64,000 bases of DNA from Arthrobacter sp. OAP107 (GTDB lineage Bacteria > Actinomycetota > Actinomycetes > Actinomycetales > Micrococcaceae), in contig NZ_JBEPOK010000001.1 of assembly GCF_040546765.1 (NCBI RefSeq), forward strand, positions 1,674,001 to 1,738,000, in the 5' to 3' direction. Positions 54,137 through 62,364 of this stretch are shown here, piece after piece. The notes beneath the pieces are model-generated. The model was given only the letters and a program-made list of their open reading frames with translations. It was not told the origin of the DNA and made no database searches. A program made the position numbers and the translations under genes. Position 1 is the first letter of the stretch. Every line of letters begins with the position of its first letter.

Positions 54137-55293
54137 CACATCTGCCAGACCGGGTCGCGATTATTGGCGCTTCGGTTGCATCGGCGATGCTGATTGAACG
54201 CAGCCGTGAGCTTGGGTTTGCAGGCGAATTTATCGTCATAGATTCCGACCCGAATGCGCCTTACGACCGGCCCCCGCTGTCCAAGCAGTTTCTTTTAGGC
54301 ACTGGTTCCGTCGAACCGGCCGAGTGGTGGCCGGAGGCTACGCCGATCCTCAACGCAAAGGCGATCGGGCTGCTCCCTGACAAGCGGACTGTTCTGCTGG
54401 ACAAGCTCGGAGAAGTGGCGGCTGACGCGGTCGTCATCGCATCCGGAGCCGGTTCCATCAGACTGCCAAAAGAGCCGGCAGGCGTTCTCAGCCTGAGAAC
54501 CGCCGAGGATGCCCTCGCCCTGCGCAATGCCGTGGATGCAGGGGCTGCCAGTGCGATCATCATCGGCGCCGGAACCATTGGTGCGGAGCTCGCCTCCACA
54601 CTGGCCCAGCGTGGGCTTGCGGTCACCGTAGTGGATCTGGCTCCGCAACCAATGCAGCGCTTCTTTTCAGGACATCTGGGGGAAGAAGCAAAGGCATGGA
54701 TGCACTCGGCCGGTGTTGTAACCCACTTTGGAGTTGCTGTGGAGTCCATTCAGAAAACCGATGCCGCATGGACAGTCCAGGTCAGCGGCCTGGACCTGCA
54801 CGCCGACCTTGTTATCAGCGCTGTCGGCGCCCGGCCCAATACTGAATGGCTGACCTACAGCGACCTCGACATTTCCAACGGAGTCCGTTGCACTGCCGAC
54901 GGGAAGGCGCTGCTGACCAGCGGTGAAATCGCTGACGGGATCTTCGCTATCGGAGACGTTTCGGCACGGCAGGCCGAGGACGGAACGTTTCGGCGGTTCG
55001 AGAGTTGGACTCAGGCGCAACGGCACGGTGCAGCCCTGGCTGAATACTTCGCCGGCTTCGAATCCATTGAACTGGAACAGGCTCCGTACGGATGGACGGA
55101 GCAGTTTGGTCGAAAGGTCCAGGTACACGGGATGCTTCCGCCGGAAGGCGAACTTGTGCAGGTCTACGCTGCCGAGGAACGCAACGCCGCCTTGTACCGG
55201 ATCGGATCCGCGGAGGAGGAGGCGGCCTGGATTGGCGTCAACGCGCCAAGGCAGTTCAGTCGGGCCTCCATGGGCATGAGCCTCCTAAGCTGA
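54133..55293 (+). CDS. NAD(P)H-dependent ferredoxin reductase (FAD, P450 partner)
   Basis: A 386-residue FAD pyridine-nucleotide-disulphide-type reductase of the oxygenase-coupled group. FAD-binding loop VAIIGASVASAMLIERSRE has Ser where the third Gly is usual. PYDRPPLSKQFLLGTG is the strongly conserved flavin segment, VVIASGAG the second strand, SAIIIGAGTIGAELASTLA the NAD(P) loop and GIFAIGDVS the FAD tail motif. It passes electrons to the ferredoxin beside it. Only four bases separate it from the regulator gene. Confidence 0.92.
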   Translation: MTHLPDRVAIIGASVASAMLIERSRELGFAGEFIVIDSDPNAPYDRPPLSKQFLLGTGSVEPAEWWPEATPILNAKAIGLLPDKRTVLLDKLGEVAADAVVIASGAGSIRLPKEPAGVLSLRTAEDALALRNAVDAGAASAIIIGAGTIGAELASTLAQRGLAVTVVDLAPQPMQRFFSGHLGEEAKAWMHSAGVVTHFGVAVESIQKTDAAWTVQVSGLDLHADLVISAVGARPNTEWLTYSDLDISNGVRCTADGKALLTSGEIADGIFAIGDVSARQAEDGTFRRFESWTQAQRHGAALAEYFAGFESIELEQAPYGWTEQFGRKVQVHGMLPPEGELVQVYAAEERNAALYRIGSAEEEAAWIGVNAPRQFSRASMGMSLLS

Positions 55294-55297
55294 AAAG

Positions 55298-57082
55298 ATG
55301 AATACCCCTGCTGAGCCCGCGGCGCCGCAACCGAACGAGGTCCTGCCGGCTGACTATCGCCAAAAACTCCAAATAGCAGAGCTCCGGGCAGATACCCTGT
55401 CTGAGCTCACGCAGCTCATGATGGAAGGACCCGATCCGCTCGCGCTTGCTCAAAGGGCAGTGGACCTGGTTGCCAGGGCAACAAACTCAGCAGGGGTTTT
55501 CGTCTACCTGTGGGATGAACAGGAACAAGTTCTTGTTATGCGTGCAGGTACCGCTGGAGTGCAGAGCCAGCAAGTTGGAAGGGTCACCCTTCGCCTCGGC
55601 GAGGGGGTAACCGGCTGGGTGGGGCTTACCCGGCAGTCAGTTGTCCTTAACAAAAACATTCAGCAGGATCCGCGGTTCGTCAGCATCAGCGAACTGCAGG
55701 AAGAAGATTTCAACTCGATGCTGGTAGTCCCGATCGTGGCTCCGACCGGGACGCTCCTGGGTGTATTCAGCCTCTGGTCGTATGTCGAGGAAACCTTCAC
55801 GTGGGAGTCAAAGCTGATTGCCGACGAGGTGGGCATGCTGCTTGCCAGCGGCCTGCTGCAGGCTGAGACTGTTGATGACTTGCGGCGTCAGTCTGCAGCA
55901 GCACATTTCCTTGTAGATTTCCCGATCAACTCCGCCACTTCGGTTCTGCAATGCGCTCAAGTGGCCGCCCAGTCGATCCTCAAGCACATGAGCTCCGACG
56001 GTTGCGTCATCGAATATTTCGGTCGTGGTCCAGCCACATCCCCGCCCACTGCCATCGCAATGGACAAGGGCGAGCGAAGCGGAACAGTGGTTCGAACCAC
56101 TCACTCACGAACAGCAACCTCCGAATTTATCGAATCCAACTTCGCCGGACATGAGCGGATATCTGTTTCCTTCGGCCTGACGAGCACCCGGGGCATCGTC
56201 ACCTGCTACCGTCCACGCCGCTATTCCGCCAGGGAACTTGACCGACTCAGCGCCATTTGCTCCCAACTGGCCGCCCTGTTTGAAGCAGTAGAACTGGAAT
56301 CGGTAGGTTCCTCCCATGCTTCACGCCTGCTTCGAAGCGTCGGCACGAGCACATTCGCCCGCATTCTGGAGGAGTCAGGCTGGTCAAAGGGCCGCACACT
56401 GCCTGTCCTGGTACGGGTGAAACGGCTGAAATTCGACTCGGATGCGGTGTCCAGGCGCATTGCCCCCTACCTGCAGGAACTGGCCGGCCCACGGTCCCTC
56501 GTCTTCACGGAGGGACCCCTCAGCCTGCTCTTTATTGATACCCCCTCCGGTACGGGAGAGGAGATCAAGGCGAAGCTGGAGACAACTCTTTCTGAGCTCG
56601 ACGAACACCGCGGCGTCTCAGCCTTCGCCGGCCTCGGTCCGGTGGCCCGCGATGTCGCTTCCCTGCAGCCTGCGCTTTCCGACGCCGAGACCGCACTGGC
56701 ATGGACAGAACTGGTTGCCAGGACGTCCGGGAGACGGGTCACCTCTTTCAGCGAAATAGAACATCTGCAGGACGTGCCGCTCGTAGGGGAAGGGATGTCT
56801 GCGGAGATCAAGGACGTGCTCGCTGAACTCAGGTCCCTCATGCGCTACGACGCAGAAAATGGAACCCAGTTGGCCGAAACAGTTGCCATGCTGCTATCCA
56901 ACAAGGGATCCATTGCGGACACGGTCTCCAAGTTGCACATCCACCGCAACACGCTCCGGCAACGCCTCCAGCGCGTAGAGCAGCTCATCGGTCATTCCTT
57001 CGAAGAATCCGGAGACTGGCTACCCACAGGCATTGCCGCACGGTTGGCGGTGCGGGAAGGCCAGCGCGCGGTTCTTCAGTGA
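55298..57082 (+). CDS. GAF-domain PucR-type transcriptional regulator
   Basis: A 594-residue regulator. A GAF sensor domain covers about 40-190, with VTLRLGEGVTGWVGLTRQS and SMLVVPIVAPTGTLLGVFSL. A central region up to about 480 resembles the degenerate GGDEF/CdaR-like part of PucR proteins. The C-terminal HTH_30 is IADTVSKLHIHRNTLRQRLQ at about 540-560. PucR-family proteins activate catabolic operons in response to a metabolite. As the only transcription factor inside the cluster, it is the prime candidate for the TGTGCA palindrome. Confidence 0.9.
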   Translation: MNTPAEPAAPQPNEVLPADYRQKLQIAELRADTLSELTQLMMEGPDPLALAQRAVDLVARATNSAGVFVYLWDEQEQVLVMRAGTAGVQSQQVGRVTLRLGEGVTGWVGLTRQSVVLNKNIQQDPRFVSISELQEEDFNSMLVVPIVAPTGTLLGVFSLWSYVEETFTWESKLIADEVGMLLASGLLQAETVDDLRRQSAAAHFLVDFPINSATSVLQCAQVAAQSILKHMSSDGCVIEYFGRGPATSPPTAIAMDKGERSGTVVRTTHSRTATSEFIESNFAGHERISVSFGLTSTRGIVTCYRPRRYSARELDRLSAICSQLAALFEAVELESVGSSHASRLLRSVGTSTFARILEESGWSKGRTLPVLVRVKRLKFDSDAVSRRIAPYLQELAGPRSLVFTEGPLSLLFIDTPSGTGEEIKAKLETTLSELDEHRGVSAFAGLGPVARDVASLQPALSDAETALAWTELVARTSGRRVTSFSEIEHLQDVPLVGEGMSAEIKDVLAELRSLMRYDAENGTQLAETVAMLLSNKGSIADTVSKLHIHRNTLRQRLQRVEQLIGHSFEESGDWLPTGIAARLAVREGQRAVLQ

Positions 57083-57204
57083 CGGCAACGGCCGCCCAAA
57101 CTAAATTCCTGTTCAAGGACCGTCCCATGGTGTGAATAGTGTCGACCCCAGCCATCCGAAGCGCCAATGCCTCAGCTCTGCAAGCACACACATTCGGATC
57201 TCCA

Positions 57205-57219
57205 TGTGCAAATGGCACT
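57205..57219. promoter_or_regulatory. Degenerate operator copy upstream of the class I amidotransferase
   Basis: TGTGCA-AAT-GGCACT: perfect left half (ATGTGCA) and four of six matches on the right. It ends 70 bases before the amidotransferase ATG, almost the same distance as copy 2 from the ligase. Confidence 0.5.
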
Positions 57220-57289
57220 GCGGTCGCGGCGATGCCGTTCGCTACCTTGAAGTATTGGAAACTCCGATCGCCCGATAAGGAATTCGAGC

Positions 57290-58054
57290 ATGACCTACCA
57301 GCCAGATCTTTCCCGAGGCGCCGGCACTTTGCAGGCCCTCGTCATACAGCCGGATCCCTATTGCCCGATCGACCGTCTCGGCCTGTGGCTGCACGATGAG
57401 GGTATAACCACCAGAATTGTCCAGCCATTTAATGACGACGTGATCCCGGAAATACTTCGGGAGGACGCCCTGGTGGTCCTGGGCGGTGACATGAGCTCGC
57501 TGGACGACCATGTCTATCACTGGCTTGCCCACATCCGCAGCCTTATGGCAGCTGCTGCCAGCCACAGGAAGCCCACACTTGGGATATGCCTCGGAGCTCA
57601 GCTGATGGCACAGACTTTCGGCGGTACGGTGACCAGGGGCGACCAGGGCCTCGAGGCGGGAGTCGTAGAGGTAGCATTACGGTCCGAGGCGGCCGGGGAT
57701 CCCCTGATGGCCGGGTTACCGGGCCCTTTCTGCGCCGGGGCCATGCATGGGGACATGATCGACCACCTGCCACCTTCGGCGGTCTGGCTCGGGATGACCG
57801 CCCAGTATCCGCATCAGGCTTTCCGGGTAGGCGAAATGTCGTGGGGAGTTCAGTTTCACCCTGAGCTGTCGCCGGCGGTCTACCGCCAGTGGCTATCCCT
57901 GGTCGACGAGAATGACGCGGTTGCCATGGAGCGGGCAGGGCATGGTATGCAGGCGTTCGAGAATCAAGACCAGATTGTGAGGGAGCATACTGAGGCAATG
58001 GCACGACGCTTCGCCCACCTGGTCCGAACGACCGCAACAGTGGCTTCCCAGTAG
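57290..58054 (+). CDS. Class I glutamine amidotransferase-like protein
   Basis: A 254-residue GATase1-fold protein. The nucleophile Cys is in TLGICLGAQLMAQTFGG and the His-Glu pair in GVQFHPELSP; the strand LVVLGGDMSSLDD precedes them. It is not the PuuD type but resembles stand-alone GMP-synthase-like amidotransferases, including those next to GS-like genes in aniline (tdnT/atdA2) loci. It could release ammonia or hydrolyse a gamma-glutamyl amide. ATG at 57290 is used, with a weak Shine-Dalgarno (AAGGAA). It has its own putative operator. Confidence 0.87.
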   Translation: MTYQPDLSRGAGTLQALVIQPDPYCPIDRLGLWLHDEGITTRIVQPFNDDVIPEILREDALVVLGGDMSSLDDHVYHWLAHIRSLMAAAASHRKPTLGICLGAQLMAQTFGGTVTRGDQGLEAGVVEVALRSEAAGDPLMAGLPGPFCAGAMHGDMIDHLPPSAVWLGMTAQYPHQAFRVGEMSWGVQFHPELSPAVYRQWLSLVDENDAVAMERAGHGMQAFENQDQIVREHTEAMARRFAHLVRTTATVASQ

Positions 58055-58186
58055 ACCAAGTGGTGTGGCGGCGCTGCCGTTGCGGCTTGGACGTGTCCTG
58101 GACATCCGGCGCCGCGCCTCCTGCCCCCGGCACCAGTCATTCCAAGGGGGCGGGAACATGCCATATCCGTCGTGATCGGATGCGCC

Positions 58187-58194
58187 AGGTATGT
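58187..58194. repeat. 8-bp target-site duplication, left copy
   Basis: AGGTATGT directly before the left inverted repeat of the IS. The identical octamer lies at 59685-59692 directly after the right end. Confidence 0.93.
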
Positions 58195-58286
58195 GGCCCT
58201 TCGCAGATGAGCGTGGTTAGTGCTGGCTGAGACTGTCCCCGCCGGGCATTGGATGTTGTCGGTGCGGCGTGGTGCGGTGGGAATAA

Positions 58287-58347
58287 GGTCAGGGCCTCTT
58301 TGAATTGGTTGCGGCCAAGCAAACCAACACCCAAAAGAGACCCTGAC
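58287..58347 (+). repeat. Hairpin in the IS leader, upstream of the transposase
   Basis: Arms 58287-58300 and 58334-58347 pair at 13 of 14 positions (GTCAGGG...CCCTGAC) around a 33-base loop, ending at the base before the candidate transposase ATG. It may limit transposase expression from outside transcripts. Confidence 0.7.
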
Positions 58348-59672
58348 ATGAATAACTCTATGTCTTGTTCCGGTGGCCGCTGGTGCACGCGCGCCGGATG
58401 CGCTGCTCGGTGTCGAGGGCCTCCACATCAACTCCGTCACAGCAACCGCCAACGGCCTGGTTCTGCACGTCGAAACCGGTGAAACCCTCAGTGGCTGTCC
58501 GGGCTGCGGCGTCGTCGCGGTCGGGCACGGCCGCCGGCCGGTTCGTCTCCATGACACCCCGTGTTTCGGTCGTCCGGTGCGGCTGCTGTGGGCCAATCGC
58601 GTCTGGCGCTGCCCCGACCCGGACTGTCCGGGGGAACACCTTCACCGAGGAACACCCGTTGGCCGGGCCGCGGGCGAAACTCACCGCCCGGGCAGTGGCA
58701 TGGGCGACCGACGCGCTGCAGCGTTTCGACACTTCCGTTTCAGCCCTGGCCCATCAGCTCGGCTTTTCCTGGCACACCGTCTGGGACGCCATCAAGGCAG
58801 AGGCCACCAGGCGCATCGGCATCACGGAACGGCTGGCCGGCGTGAACGCGCTCGGCGTCGACGAGCATGTCTGGTCACACACGGGCCCGCCGGGATCCGG
58901 CATGGTCACCGGGATCGTGGACCACACACGGGACGCCCGCGGCATAGTTCACGCCCGGTTGCTGAACCTCGTTCCAGGACGGTCCGGGAAGGCCTACGCC
59001 GACTGGCTCAAAGAGCGCGGTGCCGCCTTCACCACCGGCATCAAGACAGCGGCCCTGGATCCGTTCCGTGGCTACGCGAACGCAATCCGCGATGAATTGC
59101 CAGAAGCCATCACCGTCCTGGACGCGTTCCACGTCGTAAAACTCGGATCGGCCATGGTCGATGAGGTCCGCCGCCGCGTCCAGCAGGACACCCTCGGACA
59201 CCGCGGCCGCAAGGGCGATCCGCTCTACGGCATCCGCCGGGCGCTGCAAGTCGGCGCCGAACACCTCACCGACAAACAAACCGCCCGGCTCGACGCGAAG
59301 CTCACCCTCGGGGACCCGCACCACGAGGTCACCCTGGCCTGGCAGTGCTACCAGAAGCTCCGCAACATCTACCACGCCAGACCCGAGCGAGGCAGGGAAC
59401 TAATCAACGAAGTGATCGCTTCGTTCCCGTCCTGCCCGATCCCGGAAATCTCACGACTGGGCCGGACGCTCAAACAATGGAAGGCAGCGATCCTGGCCTA
59501 CTTCGACACCAACGGCGCCTCCAATGGACCCACCGAAGCGATAAATGGCGTCATCGAAACCACCCGCAGAATCGCCCGTGGCTTCCGCAACTTCACTAAC
59601 TACAGACTTAGATGCCTACTCGCCGCCGGCGGCCACCGCCCCTACCGGATCAAACAAACGAACCATGCCTAA
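58348..59672 (+). pseudogene. ISL3-family transposase, two +1 frameshifts
   Basis: A transposase of about 440 residues in three frames. ATG at 58348 starts MNNSMSCS. Near 58370-58374 (CCGGTGG) one extra base leads into the frame with APDALLGVEGLHINSVTATA and the zinc-finger pairs CPGCG and CPDPDCP. At the five-G run 58630-58634 another extra base leads into NTFTEEHPLAGPRAKLTARA, the helix-turn-helix and the DDE catalytic region (ALGVDEHVWSH, ITVLDAFHVVKLG), through to the stop at 59670-59672. Either an inactive element or sequence errors; the ends look functional. Confidence 0.85.
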
Positions 59673-59684
59673 ACGCGAAGGGCC

Positions 59685-59692
59685 AGGTATGT
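59685..59692. repeat. 8-bp target-site duplication, right copy
   Basis: AGGTATGT directly after the right inverted repeat; matches 58187-58194 exactly. Confidence 0.93.
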
Positions 59693-59804
59693 TGAAGCGC
59701 CTACGTATCTTGAGCTCCTTGCAACAAACAAACGCACCCGTGTCTTCAGGTGTTTCCCAGCACCGGCCCCAAGCGGTGTCGAACAGGTTCCCTCAAAGAC
59801 GACG

Positions 59805-60299
59805 TCACGGTACTTTCACGAAGGATGGTGCTCTCATGGTCAGCGGAGCCAGGGTCTCTCCGGCTGAGTAGCTGTCTGCGAAGACAGCCGCTCCTGCGCT
59901 GGTCAACGCTACCTGGACATTCGCCCACATGGTTACGCCGTCTTCCACCGACACCGCCGGCAAACGGAGATCGGCGAGCTGCACCGTCTCGTTTCCTTGC
60001 TCGATGGACAGGCATGCCCCGTCCGGCCCGACTTCTATTTTTGGGTTGCAAATTGCGACCGACATAAGCCCATGGTGGGCGAGGAAGCGCGCCTCCCCAC
60101 CGAACTGGAGCACAAAGTGGTCACCGGCAGACTGGTCCAGGCTCTTGAACGGGAAATAGAACTGCCGGGTATTGGTCACGGCAGCACCGTCACGCAAGAG
60201 TATGCGTCCGTCATGCATGGACTGCACGTAGCGGACAAAGCTGTCTTTGACCGCCCATGCCATGCCGAGATCTGCTCTTTCAACAGTGAGTTCGGACAT
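59805..60299 (-). CDS. HtaA-domain protein
   Basis: A 164-residue protein that is nearly all one HtaA domain. MAWAVKDSFVRYVQSMHDG at the start, with RQFYFPF in the middle and LSIEQGNETVQLADL later, fit the haem-binding HtaA fold of actinobacteria. ATG at 60299 has AAAGGAA upstream; the longer frame is rejected. There is no signal peptide or membrane anchor, unlike the exported HtaA of Corynebacterium, so this one appears cytoplasmic. It stands alone, with 112 bases to the IS. Confidence 0.75.
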   Translation of the reverse strand: MSELTVERADLGMAWAVKDSFVRYVQSMHDGRILLRDGAAVTNTRQFYFPFKSLDQSAGDHFVLQFGGEARFLAHHGLMSVAICNPKIEVGPDGACLSIEQGNETVQLADLRLPAVSVEDGVTMWANVQVALTSAGAAVFADSYSAGETLAPLTMRAPSFVKVP

Positions 60300-60551
60300 C
60301 AGGGTTCCTTTGTCGTTGCCAGGTTGCACAGGGCCGGTGGCGCTCCCCGCTCTCTGACACACCAGGTAGGGGAGGGGCTTGCGGCTGTTCATCTTCGACC
60401 ATTTTCGTGGCGGTTCAGGTGATCGACATGTACTGCGGGCACATCATTCGCGCGGACCGTGTGCCTGGCGCCCATCGGAAAGGACGGTCGTTGAGGTTAC
60501 GAGCCTGCTGGGGGAGCGCTGATGGGCGCGGCCCGTCAGGCCGGGTCTGAA

Positions 60552-60791
60552 TTAGAGTGCCATATTCAGTCGTTCAGACGCGATGCACTCGTAGACGAGC
60601 CCGGGAGGAATCCGGTGGCAGAGCTCCAGGGTGTAGGACCAGGGGCCGTGCCAGGTGACAAGAACACCTGACGCTTCACTGTTGTCCCGTTGGGAACGCA
60701 GCCTGGTGATTGCTGCTGACAATTCATTATCACTGTGAAACCGTTCCCGATGCTGTACGTATCCAGCCGCCTTGGACTGCCCGCCCCTCAT
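60552..60791 (-). CDS. Small hypothetical protein
   Basis: A 79-residue protein with no recognised family. It starts MRGGQSKAAGYVQHRERFHS and contains GVLVTWHGPWSYTLELC. Its start overlaps the stop of the 85-residue gene upstream on the same strand (four-base overlap), so the two are made together. There is no membrane segment or signal peptide. Confidence 0.6.
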   Translation of the reverse strand: MRGGQSKAAGYVQHRERFHSDNELSAAITRLRSQRDNSEASGVLVTWHGPWSYTLELCHRIPPGLVYECIASERLNMAL

Positions 60792-61045
60792 GATGCAGCC
60801 TCCCGCTGGAAGTCAGGGCAACGGCTGAACCTCTCAGTTTCCCACTTGTAGTCGACCCACACGTTGAAACCGTCTGCCCGGTGAAATAGCCGGCGGGGCT
60901 CAGCGCCGTCACTGTCGAGCCACAGGATTTGATCATCGTCGGTGACTGCATCGACAACTCCGCGCCGGATCTCCTCATCCTGAAGTTTAACAATGACCGG
61001 CTGGCCAATCAGCGGCTGCCACTTGGGTTGCAGGTGAAATGCCAT
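60788..61045 (-). CDS. Small hypothetical protein
   Basis: An 85-residue protein I cannot assign. WQPLIGQPVIVKLQDEEIRR and GVVDAVTDDDQILWLDSDGA look like a small beta-barrel (SH3/Sm-like), and a Trp/Tyr-rich end VWVDYKWETERFSRCP follows. ATG at 61045 is the only good start, with AAGGGAAAG upstream. It is coupled to the 79-residue gene downstream. Confidence 0.62.
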   Translation of the reverse strand: MAFHLQPKWQPLIGQPVIVKLQDEEIRRGVVDAVTDDDQILWLDSDGAEPRRLFHRADGFNVWVDYKWETERFSRCPDFQREAAS

Positions 61046-61071
61046 TCGATGCTTTCCCTTCCTGTGAAGCG

Positions 61072-61105
61072 GGCCGTGTCTGCCTTCTATCGGGCAGACA
61101 CGGCC
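61072..61105 (-). terminator. Terminator after alanine dehydrogenase
   Basis: A perfect 13-bp stem (61072-61084 with 61093-61105) with an 8-base loop, just past the ald stop on the minus strand. Confidence 0.8.
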
Positions 61106-61111
61106 GATGCC

Positions 61112-62227
61112 TTAAACCGTTACCAGGTCCTGCCAGTCGGCGAGGTCATGCCCGTGGGCATCGCTGACAGACTTGTGGGTGACCTTGCCTGCCGCCACGT
61201 TCAGACCGCCGGCGAGAGCGGGGAGCCGGTCGAAAGCACCCTTGACGCCGTAGTTGGCCAAAGCCACCGCGTAGCGGAGCGTGACGTTGGTCAGGGCGTA
61301 GGTGGAGGTGTTCGGGACAGCGCCGGGCATGTTGGCCACGCAGTAGAAGATCGTCTCGTGGACCTTGTACGTGGGTTCCTGGTGCGTGGTGGGGTGGGTA
61401 TCTTCAAAGCAGCCGCCCTGGTCCACGGCGATGTCAACGAGCACCGAGCCGGGCTTCATCCGGGCCACGAGGTCGTTGGTGACGAGCTTGGGTGCCTTGG
61501 CGCCCGGGATCAGGACGGAGCCGATGACGAGATCAGCATCGATAACGGACTTTTCGATCTCGTATGAGTTGGACGCTACGGTCTTCAGGCGGCCCTGGTA
61601 CTGGGCGTCCAGCTCGCGCAGCCGGTTGATGTTGATGTCCAGGATGGTGACGTCGGCGCCGAGGCCGAGCGCCATGGCCGCGGCGTTGGTGCCGGCGACG
61701 CCTGCACCGAGGACGACAACCTTGGCGGGACGGACGCCCGGAACGCCGCCGAGCAGCACACCCTTGCCCCCTGCCGGCGCCATGAGCGAGGTCGCACCGA
61801 CCTGGACGGAGAGCCGGCCGGCCACTTCGGACATCGGGGCGAGCAGCGGCAGTGCCCGGCCTTCCTGAACGGTCTCGTACGCGATGGCGGTGACACCGGA
61901 TTCGACAAGCGCCTGGGTCAGTGCGGGTTCCGCTGCAAGGTGCAGGTAGGTGAAAAGTAGCAGGCCCTCACGGAAGTGCCGGTATTCGGATGCCACGGGT
62001 TCCTTGACCTTCATCACCATGTCGGCCCGCGCCCAGGCCTCCTCTGCGGTCTCGACGATCTCGGCTCCGGCAAGGGCGTACTCCTGATCGCTGATGCCGG
62101 AACCGGCGCCGGCGCCGGTTTCCACGAGCACGTCGTGGCCGTTTGCTTTGAATTCGTGGACGCCGGCGGCAGTGATCGCGACGCGGAACTCGTTGTTCTT
62201 GATTTCCTTGGGGACGGAGATGATCAT
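61112..62227 (-). CDS. ald: Alanine dehydrogenase
   Basis: A 371-residue Ald that interconverts L-alanine with pyruvate, ammonia and NADH. MIISVPKEIKNNEFRVAI is the conserved start. Substrate-binding MVMKVKEPVASEY and LFTYLHLAAEP (catalytic His) follow, and the NAD loop is KVVVLGAGVAGTNAAAMALG. VDQGGCFEDTHPTTH provides the active-site Asp. It is divergent from the Lrp-type gene and very likely controlled by it. In this region it can recycle alanine formed by the class III aminotransferase. Confidence 0.96.
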   Translation of the reverse strand: MIISVPKEIKNNEFRVAITAAGVHEFKANGHDVLVETGAGAGSGISDQEYALAGAEIVETAEEAWARADMVMKVKEPVASEYRHFREGLLLFTYLHLAAEPALTQALVESGVTAIAYETVQEGRALPLLAPMSEVAGRLSVQVGATSLMAPAGGKGVLLGGVPGVRPAKVVVLGAGVAGTNAAAMALGLGADVTILDININRLRELDAQYQGRLKTVASNSYEIEKSVIDADLVIGSVLIPGAKAPKLVTNDLVARMKPGSVLVDIAVDQGGCFEDTHPTTHQEPTYKVHETIFYCVANMPGAVPNTSTYALTNVTLRYAVALANYGVKGAFDRLPALAGGLNVAAGKVTHKSVSDAHGHDLADWQDLVTV

Positions 62228-62364
62228 GACTCATGCTTTCTGAGGGGATTGATGCTTGTGGGCAAAAGAATGACAGAAAATGCGGAAACGTGAGCCCTGC
62301 TCGCAGGATCTGCGGCAGAATGGAAGCAGCTCATTAATTCCTGCATTGTGAGGAGCGTTACAGA

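Larger units (their letters stand above)
58195..59684 (+). mobile_element. ISL3-family insertion sequence, 1,490 bp, complete ends
   Basis: The ends are inverted repeats beginning GGCCCTTCGC. The left repeat (58195-58218) and the complement of the right (59661-59684) match at 18 of 24 bases, with the outer ten identical. Perfect 8-bp target duplications flank it, the size expected for ISL3. One transposase gene fills most of the element, with its stop codon inside the right repeat. The unspoiled duplication suggests a recent insertion into the space after the amidotransferase gene. Confidence 0.93.
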
